From: Promicromonospora sp. Populi
GTDB taxonomy: Bacteria; Actinomycetota; Actinomycetes; Actinomycetales; Cellulomonadaceae
Assembly (NCBI RefSeq): GCF_041081105.1
Contig: NZ_CP163528.1
Span: 1,612,001-1,676,000, forward strand
DNA: 64,000 nucleotides
Direction: 5' to 3'
Each line of letters opens with the position of its first letter. The first letter of the stretch is position 1. Of this stretch, positions 56,029 through 63,914 are shown piece by piece. Below the pieces are notes generated by a model. The model worked only from the letters and a program-made list of their open reading frames with translations, had not been told where the DNA came from and did no database searches. The translations under genes were made by a program, and so were the position numbers.

Positions 56029-57029
56029 GCGAGCGACCTTTCTGCCGCTGCGATGGTGACGGGTTGACCGCTGTGGAGGGATTGGAGGGCGGCGTTGGCG
56101 ATTCGAACGGCCGCGACACCGTCGGCGATCGATACTCGCGGATTGGGGCCACCGTCGAGGGCTCGCACGAATTCCTGCAGCTCGAGGAAGTATGGGCTGG
56201 CGACAGGGTCGGACGCCGGTGTCAGTTGCACTGACATGGATGCGTCGGGGTAGTCCGTGGTGTAGTTGCGCTCCTCTGATGACGAGTGCGAGAGCGTGCC
56301 CGCGGTTCCGGTCACCGAGTACTCGGTGGTGAACTTCAGGTGCGCCGGCCCCCAGATCCCGGCGACGTGGCTGATCGCGCCGGACTCATGTGTGAGAAGA
56401 ACGTGCGCCGCTTCGATGGGTGCCTCGTCGGGGCCGGTACGCACCGAGGTAGCGGAGACTGCTGTTACGTCTCCCGCCACCCAACGGGCGACGTCGAGGT
56501 CGTGGATCATCTGGTCCATGATGATCCCACCCGACAGGGTCGGGTCGGCAAACCATGCGCTGCGCGTGGGGAACGATCCGGACCGGGCGAAGCGGAGCAC
56601 GGCGAGATCTCCGAGTAGACCGGAAGCTACGGCGTCCTTGAGACGCTTGTATTCCGGGAAATAGCGCACGACGTGCGCAGGGAAGATTCGGCGACCGGTC
56701 GCTTCGGCCAGGCGCTGCAGTTCAGACGCCTCGCCGTTAGTTCGGGTCAGGGGCTTTTCCGAGATGATGTCCTTGCCCGCCTTGAGCGCACGACGGGCGA
56801 TGTCGGCGTGCGCATACGTCGGTGCGGCAATGTCCACCACGTCGACGCGGGCGAGCAGATCGTCCAAGGTGGGGACGACTGTGCCGCCGCCGTGGGTCTG
56901 CACCAGTTCTTCGGCACCGTTCTCGGAGTACACATAGACCTCAGCGCCGAGTGCCAACAGGTTGGGGAGGTGATGTTTGGTGATCACGCCAGCGCCGACG
57001 AGGCCGACGCGTAGAGGGATGGAGGGCAT
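56025..57029 (-). CDS. Gfo/Idh/MocA-family oxidoreductase 2
   Basis: A 334-aa relative of the downstream gene but with the standard cofactor loop VGLVGAGVITKHHLPNLLA and GKDIISEKPLTRTNGEASEL. The C-terminal domain includes LSGGIIMDQMIHDLDVARWV, whose Asp/His pair is typical of the catalytic site. Two adjacent members can act in succession, oxidising and then reducing a sugar during epimerisation or glycoside cleavage; whether they do so here is inference. Confidence 0.87.
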   Translation of the reverse strand: MPSIPLRVGLVGAGVITKHHLPNLLALGAEVYVYSENGAEELVQTHGGGTVVPTLDDLLARVDVVDIAAPTYAHADIARRALKAGKDIISEKPLTRTNGEASELQRLAEATGRRIFPAHVVRYFPEYKRLKDAVASGLLGDLAVLRFARSGSFPTRSAWFADPTLSGGIIMDQMIHDLDVARWVAGDVTAVSATSVRTGPDEAPIEAAHVLLTHESGAISHVAGIWGPAHLKFTTEYSVTGTAGTLSHSSSEERNYTTDYPDASMSVQLTPASDPVASPYFLELQEFVRALDGGPNPRVSIADGVAAVRIANAALQSLHSGQPVTIAAAERSLA

Positions 57030-57068
57030 GTTCTCTCTCGCTTCGTTGAAATGGGATGGGAACTGAGA

Positions 57069-58073
57069 TCAGGCAGGGTGAGGTTCTCCGTGATCAGGCA
57101 CGTTCAGTCCGTGCAGCGCCCTTTGAACGAATCGCCGTCTCGGTGCAGCCGTTCCGTGCGCGATCAGTGCGGCGCCGATGAGCCCTGCGTGGCTTGAGAG
57201 CGTCGACTGCTCCAGCGCGGGAGAGGTGCGCCAGCGCAGTCGCGTGGCCAGCTCTGTGGTCAGAGGCTGAAACAGGGCGGGGCCCGCTCTTGACAGCCCT
57301 CCGCCAATGACGATTCGTTCGGGATCGAGCACGGCGGTGAGGGAGGCGAGGCCTGTTGCAAGGGCGTCGATCAGGTCGTCCCACACATGGCGGGCGATTG
57401 GATCTCTGGCGAGGACTTCGACGAGCTCGCGTGCGTCGGACGCATCTGAGCCGCCATGCTCTCGATATCGCCGCACGACGTTGACTGCTGAGGCGTAGGC
57501 CTCGAGGCACCCGAGCTGCCCGCAAGCACATTGTTCGCCACCGGGCTTGACTTGCATGTGACCGAACTCGCCAGCCCCGCCATGGGCGCCATTGATCAGC
57601 CGCCCACCTGTCGTAATAGCAGCCGCGACGCCTGTACCTATGGGTACGAAAATGAAGTCGTCGTATCTTTCGTGATGATCAGCGTGGGCCGCGCGTTCTG
57701 CGATCGCTCCGGCCCGGGCGTCGTGCTCGATCGCGACGGGGAGACCGAAGCGCCGTCCGACCTCGCGGCCGACTGGGTAGTCGATCCACCCGAGGTTTGC
57801 GGCATAGGTCACGACCTGATTCGCCGAGTCGATGAGACCCGGTGCGGAGATCCCGATCCCAGTCGGACGCAGTCCGACGCCGATCGCCTTGTCGGCCATA
57901 TCCGACAGCAATCCGATCAGAGCGTCACCGGGTGTGGCGTGTACCCCGAAAGTGGCTATCGAAGCTTGATGGACGACAGCGCCAGAATCATCGACAACCA
58001 CGCCTTTCAGAGCCGTGCCTCCGACGTCGACTGCCAGTCGGGCGCCGCCTTGGGCAGGCTTGGGATTGAGCAT
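57069..58073 (-). CDS. ROK-family sugar kinase
   Basis: A 334-aa kinase of the ROK family (glucokinase/N-acylmannosamine kinase type). ATP loop LAVDVGGTALKGVVVDDSG, catalytic region IEHDARAGAIAE, the zinc-binding CACGQLGCLEAYAS and GGLSRAGPALF near the end. The usual END-x-N is EHDAR here, keeping the catalytic Asp. It probably phosphorylates the sugar that enters through the divergent ABC system, giving the substrate for nagB. GGGGATCG precedes ATG 58073. Confidence 0.9.
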   Translation of the reverse strand: MLNPKPAQGGARLAVDVGGTALKGVVVDDSGAVVHQASIATFGVHATPGDALIGLLSDMADKAIGVGLRPTGIGISAPGLIDSANQVVTYAANLGWIDYPVGREVGRRFGLPVAIEHDARAGAIAERAAHADHHERYDDFIFVPIGTGVAAAITTGGRLINGAHGGAGEFGHMQVKPGGEQCACGQLGCLEAYASAVNVVRRYREHGGSDASDARELVEVLARDPIARHVWDDLIDALATGLASLTAVLDPERIVIGGGLSRAGPALFQPLTTELATRLRWRTSPALEQSTLSSHAGLIGAALIAHGTAAPRRRFVQRALHGLNVPDHGEPHPA

Positions 58074-58082
58074 CGATCCCCG

Positions 58083-59297
58083 CTAGGCGATTTGGGCTGC
58101 GGCATCTGCCTGTCGCGCGAGATGATCCACCCGCGCCGGCGCCAGCACCTCGTCCAGCAGCAGCCGGAACGCACCCCGTGAGGCTGCGGTCTCGGGCGCT
58201 TCGATCGCTCTGACCTCGAGGCCCTCGCTGGCGATGGGAAGGCACTTCTGGAACAACTCGGCTCGGATGGCCGCGACCAGCGGGGCGGAGGTCGACATGA
58301 TGCCGCCCAGCACGATGCTGCGGGGATTGATGAAATTGACCGAGGAGGCAAGCACCGATCCGATGAGCGTGCCCGCGTCGCGCAGGACGGCAAGCACTTC
58401 CGGGTCGCCGCCGCGGCCCAAAATGGCGATGTCGGTCATGCTGCGCACGTCGTGGCCCAGAACCTTCAACCGTGAGGCGACCGCAGCGCCACTGGCTGCA
58501 GACTCGAGGCATGATTCCAAGCCGCACACGCACGCAATCGTCGGCTCGGCATTCACGGGAGTGTGGCTGAGCTCTCCCGCAGCCCCGTTCTCGCCCCGCA
58601 GCAGCTGGCCATTCGCGATGATGCCGCTGCCGATCCTGGTTCCTAGCAGCACAGCGAGGAGGTTCTCGCGCGAGTGGCCACGAGCGGGAAGCTCCGACAA
58701 GGCGATGAGGTTGGCGTCATTCTCCACGAGAACGGGCGCGTCCGTGAACGTCGAGAACAGTTCCACGATGCTCGCGCCGTGCCACTTGGGCATGTAGGAC
58801 GGTGTCGCGATCCGCCCCGTCGCGTAGTCCACTGGCGCCGGCACGCTCACCACGACGCCCCGTAGAGGAACGGAAGCGCCCCCGATCTGCTCTCGCAGTT
58901 CGCCGATGCGCTCCCACATCGCGGAGATTGCTTCCCGAGGGGCGAGTTCGAGTACGCCGTCGTGGCGGGCTTCGCCCAGAACGTTTCCCTCCAGGTCGGC
59001 TACCAAGACTTGCAGGTAGCGGACGCCGGATTCGATGGCGACGACATGGCCATTGTCGGCAACGATCCGAAGCAGGCGTGCGCGCCGCCCGCCTTCCGAG
59101 CGATGCTCCCCGTCCTCAGCGATCAGGCCGAGCCGTTGTAGGGCTTCGACGCGCAGGCCGACCGTCGACGGAGACAGTCCGGTCTTTCGCGCTAGCGCGG
59201 AACGGGTAGTCGCGATGTCCGAGCGGATCAGACGGAAGACATCACCGACGGAACCCGGCAAGGGGTCCAGCTCGCGGAAGTGCTGCAGGGTCGCCAT
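58083..59297 (-). CDS. ROK-family transcriptional regulator (NagC/XylR type)
   Basis: A 404-aa regulator: N-terminal winged helix-turn-helix (TRSALARKTGLSPSTVGLRV, LQRLGLIAEDGEHRSEGGRR), then a ROK domain with VLVENDANLIALSELPARG and the zinc motif CVCGLESCLESAASG. The strong resemblance of the ROK part to a sugar kinase lets it sense a sugar or its phosphate. It is first in the minus-strand operon and divergent from the ABC importer; a palindrome pair in the 236-bp gap is its probable operator. Confidence 0.9.
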   Translation of the reverse strand: MATLQHFRELDPLPGSVGDVFRLIRSDIATTRSALARKTGLSPSTVGLRVEALQRLGLIAEDGEHRSEGGRRARLLRIVADNGHVVAIESGVRYLQVLVADLEGNVLGEARHDGVLELAPREAISAMWERIGELREQIGGASVPLRGVVVSVPAPVDYATGRIATPSYMPKWHGASIVELFSTFTDAPVLVENDANLIALSELPARGHSRENLLAVLLGTRIGSGIIANGQLLRGENGAAGELSHTPVNAEPTIACVCGLESCLESAASGAAVASRLKVLGHDVRSMTDIAILGRGGDPEVLAVLRDAGTLIGSVLASSVNFINPRSIVLGGIMSTSAPLVAAIRAELFQKCLPIASEGLEVRAIEAPETAASRGAFRLLLDEVLAPARVDHLARQADAAAQIA

Positions 59298-59310
59298 GGC
59301 CCCAGACTAC

Positions 59311-59361
59311 ATGATCGAACTAAGTGGTCCAGTCATCGCACTACTTTTTTCGATCATCGAA
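59311..59361. promoter_or_regulatory. Putative ROK-regulator operator pair
   Basis: TTCGATCATCGAA at 59349-59361 is a 13-bp palindrome around a central C. A second copy of nine of its bases, ATGATCGAA, lies at 59311-59319 in the orientation that also makes an inverted repeat with TTCGATCAT. The sites are 38 bp apart centre to centre and lie between the divergent regulator and importer genes. Confidence 0.6.
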
Positions 59362-59377
59362 CGCTACCGTGTAGGCT
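59349..59377 (+). promoter_or_regulatory. Predicted promoter of the sugar ABC operon
   Basis: TTCGAT (59349-59354) as -35, 17 nt, then TAGGCT (59372-59377) as -10. The -35 lies within the palindrome at 59349-59361, so the ROK regulator would occlude it. Confidence 0.45.
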
Positions 59378-59478
59378 TCAGTCGAAGTCGAGCTCTCCAC
59401 GAGTTGACACCGGACGAGGAAGTAGCCCGAACGACTGGCTTCCATCCAGCGAGGTTGGAATCCGAACAGGAGCCCCAC

Positions 59479-59550
59479 ATGGAGATGCAGCCCCCCGGGC
59501 GGCGCTGTCGCCGCCTCTCCCACACGATCGGCGGTGAGCCGCGTGAGTAG
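59479..59550 (+). CDS. 23-residue upstream ORF overlapping the permease start
   Basis: ATG 59479 has AGGAG 6 nt upstream, the best ribosome-binding site in this leader. The frame encodes MEMQPPGRRCRRLSHTIGG and four more residues, then stops at 59548-59550, overlapping the permease GTG (59534) by 17 bp. It could be a leader peptide that couples translation, or it could reflect a mis-assigned permease start. Confidence 0.4.
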   Translation: MEMQPPGRRCRRLSHTIGGEPRE

Positions 59551-60532
59551 CACTCGTAAGGTCGCGTTGCCTGCCGCGCTGCGCACTTCCGTGCGGATGC
59601 GCAGCAATCGCGATGTGCGCGGCAACGACTGGCAGGTCCGCCGGTCGATGCACGAGAAAGAAGACCGCGCCGGCTACGCGCTGGTCGCTCCCACGACCAT
59701 CCTGCTGTCGGTGTTCTACCTGTTCCCGCTGGCACAGACGGTCGTGTTCAGCTTCACGAACTGGTCCCCGACCGACGGCCGTGAACTCCAGTTCCAGGGT
59801 CTCGACAACTTCATCGGGCTGTTCAACCCAACGAACGGTTTCGTCGCAGCCCTCGGCAACACCGCACTCATCGCCGCGATCGTCGTACCCGGATCGATGC
59901 TCCTGGGCCTCATCTTCGCCGCACTGCTCGACGGGCCTGTCCGCGGACGGGCCTTCTATCGCACGATGATCTTCGCCCCCTACATCGCACCCGTCGTCGG
60001 CAGTGGCCTGATCTTCTCCTACCTGCTAACGCCCCTCGGAGGGCTGGTCAACGCAGCGCTGCGGCCACTTGGTTTCCCGCCCGTTCCTTTCCTGACCACC
60101 GAGCCTTGGGCCATCATCGCGATCATCATGTTCGTGATCTGGCAACAGGTCGGATACACGATGATCATCTACGCGGCTGCCCTGGCAACCATTCCTCCGA
60201 GCTATCACGAAGCGGCCAAGCTTGACGGCGCCGGGGTTGTGCGGCGATTTTTCTCCATCTCCCTGCCGCTCGTCACACCGATCAGTGGGTTCCTCGTGAT
60301 CACGGGGCTCATCAACACAATGCAGATCTTCACGCAGGTGTACGTCCTCACTGGCGGAGGCCCTGTCGGATCCACCAAGACAGTCGTCTTCTGGATTTAC
60401 GAGCAGGGCTTCACTTTCTTCAACGGCGGCGCCGCGACCGCAGCCTCCGTCGTGCTTCTCCTAATCGGCATCGTGATCACCGTGCTGCAGCTGAAACTGC
60501 TGTCTAGCCGCGACGCCACAGAGATGGTCTGA
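59534..60532 (+). CDS. CUT1 sugar ABC importer permease 1
   Basis: A 332-aa MalF-like permease with six helices from about residue 50 (YALVAPTTILLSVFYLFPLA) and an EAA loop SYHEAAKLDGAGVVRRFFSI, matching EAAxxDGAxxxxxF of carbohydrate importers. The basic N-terminus of about 40 residues is longer than usual; ATG 59596 or 59648 could be the true start. Forms the channel with the next gene product. No ATPase gene is present in the cluster; actinobacterial CUT1 systems commonly share a distant MsiK-type ATPase. Confidence 0.9.
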   Translation: MSRVSSTRKVALPAALRTSVRMRSNRDVRGNDWQVRRSMHEKEDRAGYALVAPTTILLSVFYLFPLAQTVVFSFTNWSPTDGRELQFQGLDNFIGLFNPTNGFVAALGNTALIAAIVVPGSMLLGLIFAALLDGPVRGRAFYRTMIFAPYIAPVVGSGLIFSYLLTPLGGLVNAALRPLGFPPVPFLTTEPWAIIAIIMFVIWQQVGYTMIIYAAALATIPPSYHEAAKLDGAGVVRRFFSISLPLVTPISGFLVITGLINTMQIFTQVYVLTGGGPVGSTKTVVFWIYEQGFTFFNGGAATAASVVLLLIGIVITVLQLKLLSSRDATEMV

Positions 60533-60542
60533 AAGGACGACC

Positions 60543-61448
60543 ATGAGACTCTCTCTCGCACTGGACCCCGCGCCAGTCGGCACTACTCCCGCCGCTCCTT
60601 ACGCGAAAATCGCGCGACGCCGCAGACCGCTCGCCAGCCGCGTTCCCGCAGCTCTTCGCCACCTCGTACTCATCCTCGCCACAGTGGTGTTCTTCGGCCC
60701 CTTCGTCTGGATGGCGCTCGTCAGCCTCAAATCCGCCCCCGAGGCCCTGGCGATCCCGCCGACGTTCCTGCCCACGGAGTGGCGGTGGGAGAACTACACG
60801 CGGCTCTTCGAGATCGCGCCATTCGGCCGGTTCTACCTGAACACCGTGGTCGTGGCCGGGCTCTCGACCCTCGGACAGGTAGCCACCAGCCTGATGGCCG
60901 GCTACGCCTTCGCACGGCTCAAGTTCCGCGGTCGCAACATCATCTTCGTCATCCTCCTGGCCGCGCTGATGGTGCCGTTCGAGATCGTGTTCACCCCGTT
61001 GATCTCGATGCTTTCCTCGTTCGGGTGGATCAACACCTATCAGGGTCTGATCGTCCCCAACATCCCGTCGATCCTGGGCGTCTTCCTCTTCCGGCAGTTC
61101 TTCTCGAACTTCCCCTCTGAGATCGAGGACGCCAGTCGCATCGACGGCGCGAATGTTTGGCAGCGATTCCGATTGATCATGGCGCCCATGGCCGTCCCCA
61201 TGATCGGCTCCTTCGCGATCCTCTCCTTTGTCTACAACTGGAATAACTTCTTCTTCCAGCTGATCGCCGTGAATCGGACGGACATGTTCACCGTACAACT
61301 GGGGCTGACCTTCCTACAGGACCAGGAAGGCGCCTCAAACTTCAACCTGCTCATGGCCGGGTCCACCCTCGCCGTAATCCCCGTCATCATTGTCTTCCTG
61401 CTGTTCCAGAACCAGATCGTCAAAGCGATCTCGGGCGGCCTGCGCTAA
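60543..61448 (+). CDS. CUT1 sugar ABC importer permease 2
   Basis: A 301-aa MalG-like permease with six helices and the EAA loop IEDASRIDGANVWQRFRLI. The N-terminus is a short basic tail. AAAGGA lies 5 nt before ATG 60543, which is 10 bp after the first permease stop. It pairs with that permease. Confidence 0.93.
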   Translation: MRLSLALDPAPVGTTPAAPYAKIARRRRPLASRVPAALRHLVLILATVVFFGPFVWMALVSLKSAPEALAIPPTFLPTEWRWENYTRLFEIAPFGRFYLNTVVVAGLSTLGQVATSLMAGYAFARLKFRGRNIIFVILLAALMVPFEIVFTPLISMLSSFGWINTYQGLIVPNIPSILGVFLFRQFFSNFPSEIEDASRIDGANVWQRFRLIMAPMAVPMIGSFAILSFVYNWNNFFFQLIAVNRTDMFTVQLGLTFLQDQEGASNFNLLMAGSTLAVIPVIIVFLLFQNQIVKAISGGLR

Positions 61449-61498
61449 TTCCAGCAGCTCCCCTTCGAAGCACGACTCAACCCGCAACAGGAGAAGTC

Positions 61499-62818
61499 AT
61501 GGAACACCGCACCCACCAGACCATCCGCCGGGCGGTGGTAGTCGGCGTGGCCGCAGCCACCGTGGCCGCGCTCGCCGCTTGCTCCGGCAATCCGGGATCA
61601 GACGACGCCACAGGAGGCAGCGGCGAACGCACCACCATCACGCTGTGGAACCGTGCGACGAGTCCGGCGGCAGAGAAGCTGACTGAGCTCGTCGAACGCT
61701 TCAACAACTCACAGGACCAGTACACCGTCGAATCCCAGTACATCCCCGCAGACGGATTCAACGTCCGCGTTCTGCAGGCCATCAACTCCAACCAAGCCCC
61801 CAACGTCGTGCTCTCTGACGGCAACCCCTCGCAGCTGGGCGAGGCCATCGAGACAGGCGAGATCGTCGCGCTCGATGACCTCTTCGGCACAGGCGACTAC
61901 CCGCTAGAAGCGACGGACATCCCCGAAGGCATGCTCGCCACCGGCATCTTCGACGGAACCACCTACGCGGTACCCACCGAAGGCGGCAACTACGCGATCA
62001 TCTACAACAAGCAGATGTTTGACGAGGCCGGCATCGACGAACTCCCCACAACGTGGGCCGAGGTACGCGCTGCCGCTGAGACGCTCACCACCGGCGGCCG
62101 CTACGGCATCTACCTGCCCATCGGCAGCAACGAATGGCCCGTCTACACCTGGCAGTCCATGCTGTGGAGCGCGGGAGGCGAGTTCCTCGACGAGGACAAC
62201 ACCGAGGTTCGGTTCGACTCCCCTGAGGGCGTCGAAGCGCTCACCGTGTGGACGGACCTGGTCGAGGACGGCTACGCCTACCCTTCCAGCGCCGCCGACA
62301 GCAACCAGCAGACCGGATTCCCCGCGTTCAACGCCGGACTCTTCGCGATGTTCATCGGTCAGCCCAGGGACGTCGCGCTGACAAAAGAGGCCCTCGGAGC
62401 AGAAAACGTCGGCGTGTTCACCTTCCCGGAGGTCTCCGAGCCGGCAGCCAACACCGGAACCAATGTCTCCTACATCATCGACGGCACCGACGAGCAGGAG
62501 GCCGGCTCCTACGCCTTCCTCTCATGGTTCCTTCAGCCCGAGCAGCAAACGGAGTGGGACATCGCCGCTAGTTACCTGCCGACCAACCTCGGAACCGCCG
62601 AGACCGAAGCGTTCCGGGCCTACCTCGAAGCGAACCCGGACCTGCAGGTCTTCGTCGACCAGCTCACCTACGCCAAGTCGCGGCCGTCGATCCTGAACTA
62701 TGCCGAGGTCAGCGCCGCGCTCGGGGCAGAACTCGAGCGCGCGATGCTCCTGCAGAAGTCACCCGCCGACGCCCTCCAGGACGCCGCAGCCCTCGGCCAG
62801 CCCGCTCTCGACGACTAA
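61499..62818 (+). CDS. CUT1 sugar ABC importer substrate-binding lipoprotein
   Basis: A 439-aa lipoprotein with lipobox LAACS. The mature part is a type I periplasmic-binding fold for oligosaccharides (ITLWNRATSPAAEKLTELVE, FNVRVLQAINSNQAPNVVL, YAVPTEGGNYAIIYNKQMFD, ITSP-like ends). The ligand is probably an amino sugar or its glycoside, judged only from the linked nagB and ROK kinase. AGGAGA precedes ATG 61499. A terminator hairpin follows at 62834. Confidence 0.92.
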   Translation: MEHRTHQTIRRAVVVGVAAATVAALAACSGNPGSDDATGGSGERTTITLWNRATSPAAEKLTELVERFNNSQDQYTVESQYIPADGFNVRVLQAINSNQAPNVVLSDGNPSQLGEAIETGEIVALDDLFGTGDYPLEATDIPEGMLATGIFDGTTYAVPTEGGNYAIIYNKQMFDEAGIDELPTTWAEVRAAAETLTTGGRYGIYLPIGSNEWPVYTWQSMLWSAGGEFLDEDNTEVRFDSPEGVEALTVWTDLVEDGYAYPSSAADSNQQTGFPAFNAGLFAMFIGQPRDVALTKEALGAENVGVFTFPEVSEPAANTGTNVSYIIDGTDEQEAGSYAFLSWFLQPEQQTEWDIAASYLPTNLGTAETEAFRAYLEANPDLQVFVDQLTYAKSRPSILNYAEVSAALGAELERAMLLQKSPADALQDAAALGQPALDD

Positions 62819-62833
62819 GTTGCACCAGCCCAT

Positions 62834-62866
62834 GTGGGGTGAGCGGCACGTCGTCGCTCACCCCAC
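62834..62866 (+). terminator. Terminator of the sugar ABC operon
   Basis: A perfect 12-bp stem, GTGGGGTGAGCG (62834-62845) with CGCTCACCCCAC (62855-62866), has a 9-nt loop and is followed by GTGCTTTC. It lies 15 bp after the binding-protein stop. Confidence 0.8.
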
Positions 62867-62908
62867 GTGCTTTCACCCGTCCGCGCATCGCTAGACGAGG
62901 ACGCCACA

Positions 62909-63739
62909 ATGGTTCCCTTCTTCGAGCTTGTTGACCTGACACTCCGAATCCTGATCGCCATTGGGCTGGGAGCTGCGATCGGTCTCGAGCGGCAATGGCG
63001 CACTCGCGCCGCGGGCATCCGCACCAACGCCCTCGTCTCAGTGGGTTCCGCACTCTTCGTCATCGTCGGCGCAGTTGGTCTCGGAGCAGGCCCCGGCGCC
63101 GACCCCACCCGCGTGGCCGCACAGGTTGTCTCCGGAATCGGCTTCCTTGGCGCCGGCGTCATCCTTCGTGACGGGTTCAACATTCGCGGACTCACCACAG
63201 CAGCAACTCTGTGGTGTGCCGCCGCCGTCGGAACCCTCGCAGGTGCCGGTCTCGAAGACCTGGCGCTCGTCGGAACTGTCGCGATCATTGCCACCAACAC
63301 ACTCCTCCGGCCTCTGAGCAAGCTTGTCAACCGACGATTCGGGCGCGACCGCCACGAAACGACCGTCGGCGCAGAAGAAGCAGAAGACGACCTCAACAAC
63401 GACTACATCCTCGAAGTCGTGACGAGCGAAAAGAGCGAACCCCGTGTGCGGGCGCTCGTGCTCCAAGCGGTAGACCGACCCGAACTGACCCTCCACTCGC
63501 TCGACATTCGCCCAGGGAAGAGCGCACAAGTCAAGGTCCTGGCAGGCATAGCCTCCAACGGCCCAAAGGACATCACTGGTCTCGAACTCGCCGTCCAACG
63601 CATCAGCCTCGACCCCCGTCCACGGCTACTGGGTGCGCCTCTCCGGCCCTTGCCCGTCGACAGCCACAGTCACGGTCGATCTGCAGGCCTACGCGTGCAG
63701 CAGCATTGGCTGCATCTGGGTCACCCAGAACGCGGATAA
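62909..63739 (+). CDS. mgtC: MgtC/SapB-family membrane protein with a foreign C-terminus
   Basis: A 276-aa frame. Residues 1-140 are a complete MgtC membrane domain: GLGAAIGLERQWRTRAAGIR, TNALVSVGSALFVIVG, VSGIGFLGAGVILRDG, FNIRGLTTAATLWCAAAVGT. A cytoplasmic ACT-like domain follows to about LAVQRISLDPRP. MgtC proteins matter for magnesium homeostasis and virulence. From about residue 237 the last 40 residues (beginning RLLGAPLRPLPVDSHSHG) do not look like MgtC and are the out-of-frame reading of a secreted-protein fragment (63618-63914), so the native end has probably been lost in a recombination. GAGGA precedes ATG 62909. Confidence 0.82.
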   Translation: MVPFFELVDLTLRILIAIGLGAAIGLERQWRTRAAGIRTNALVSVGSALFVIVGAVGLGAGPGADPTRVAAQVVSGIGFLGAGVILRDGFNIRGLTTAATLWCAAAVGTLAGAGLEDLALVGTVAIIATNTLLRPLSKLVNRRFGRDRHETTVGAEEAEDDLNNDYILEVVTSEKSEPRVRALVLQAVDRPELTLHSLDIRPGKSAQVKVLAGIASNGPKDITGLELAVQRISLDPRPRLLGAPLRPLPVDSHSHGRSAGLRVQQHWLHLGHPERG

Positions 63740-63914
63740 GGGCACGTTCTCGCCTGGAAGTGGCACTGGTCGTTGGGCGACACCGCACAAGGCATGCGCA
63801 AGTACGGATTCGGTCGGATGGCGTGGTCGCGTGGACGTGGACCTTACGGGCAAGGTCGATCCGTTCGGCTATCAGTACTCGGTCGAGCGCGATCTCGAAT
63901 GTGCTCCGGCATGA
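63618..63914 (+). pseudogene. 3' fragment of a secreted actinobacterial protein
   Basis: In the frame that overlaps the end of mgtC, VHGYWVRLSGPCPSTATVTV is followed by DLQAYACSSIGCIWVTQNAD, GWRGRVDVDLTGKVDPFGYQ and ends YSVERDLECAPA. The paired cysteines and the GWRG-x-VDVDL pattern resemble the C-terminus of small exported proteins of actinobacteria (from memory). No start codon or signal peptide lies in this frame, so the 5' part is missing. Its stop overlaps the next gene's ATG (ATGA), as in an original operon. Confidence 0.6.
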
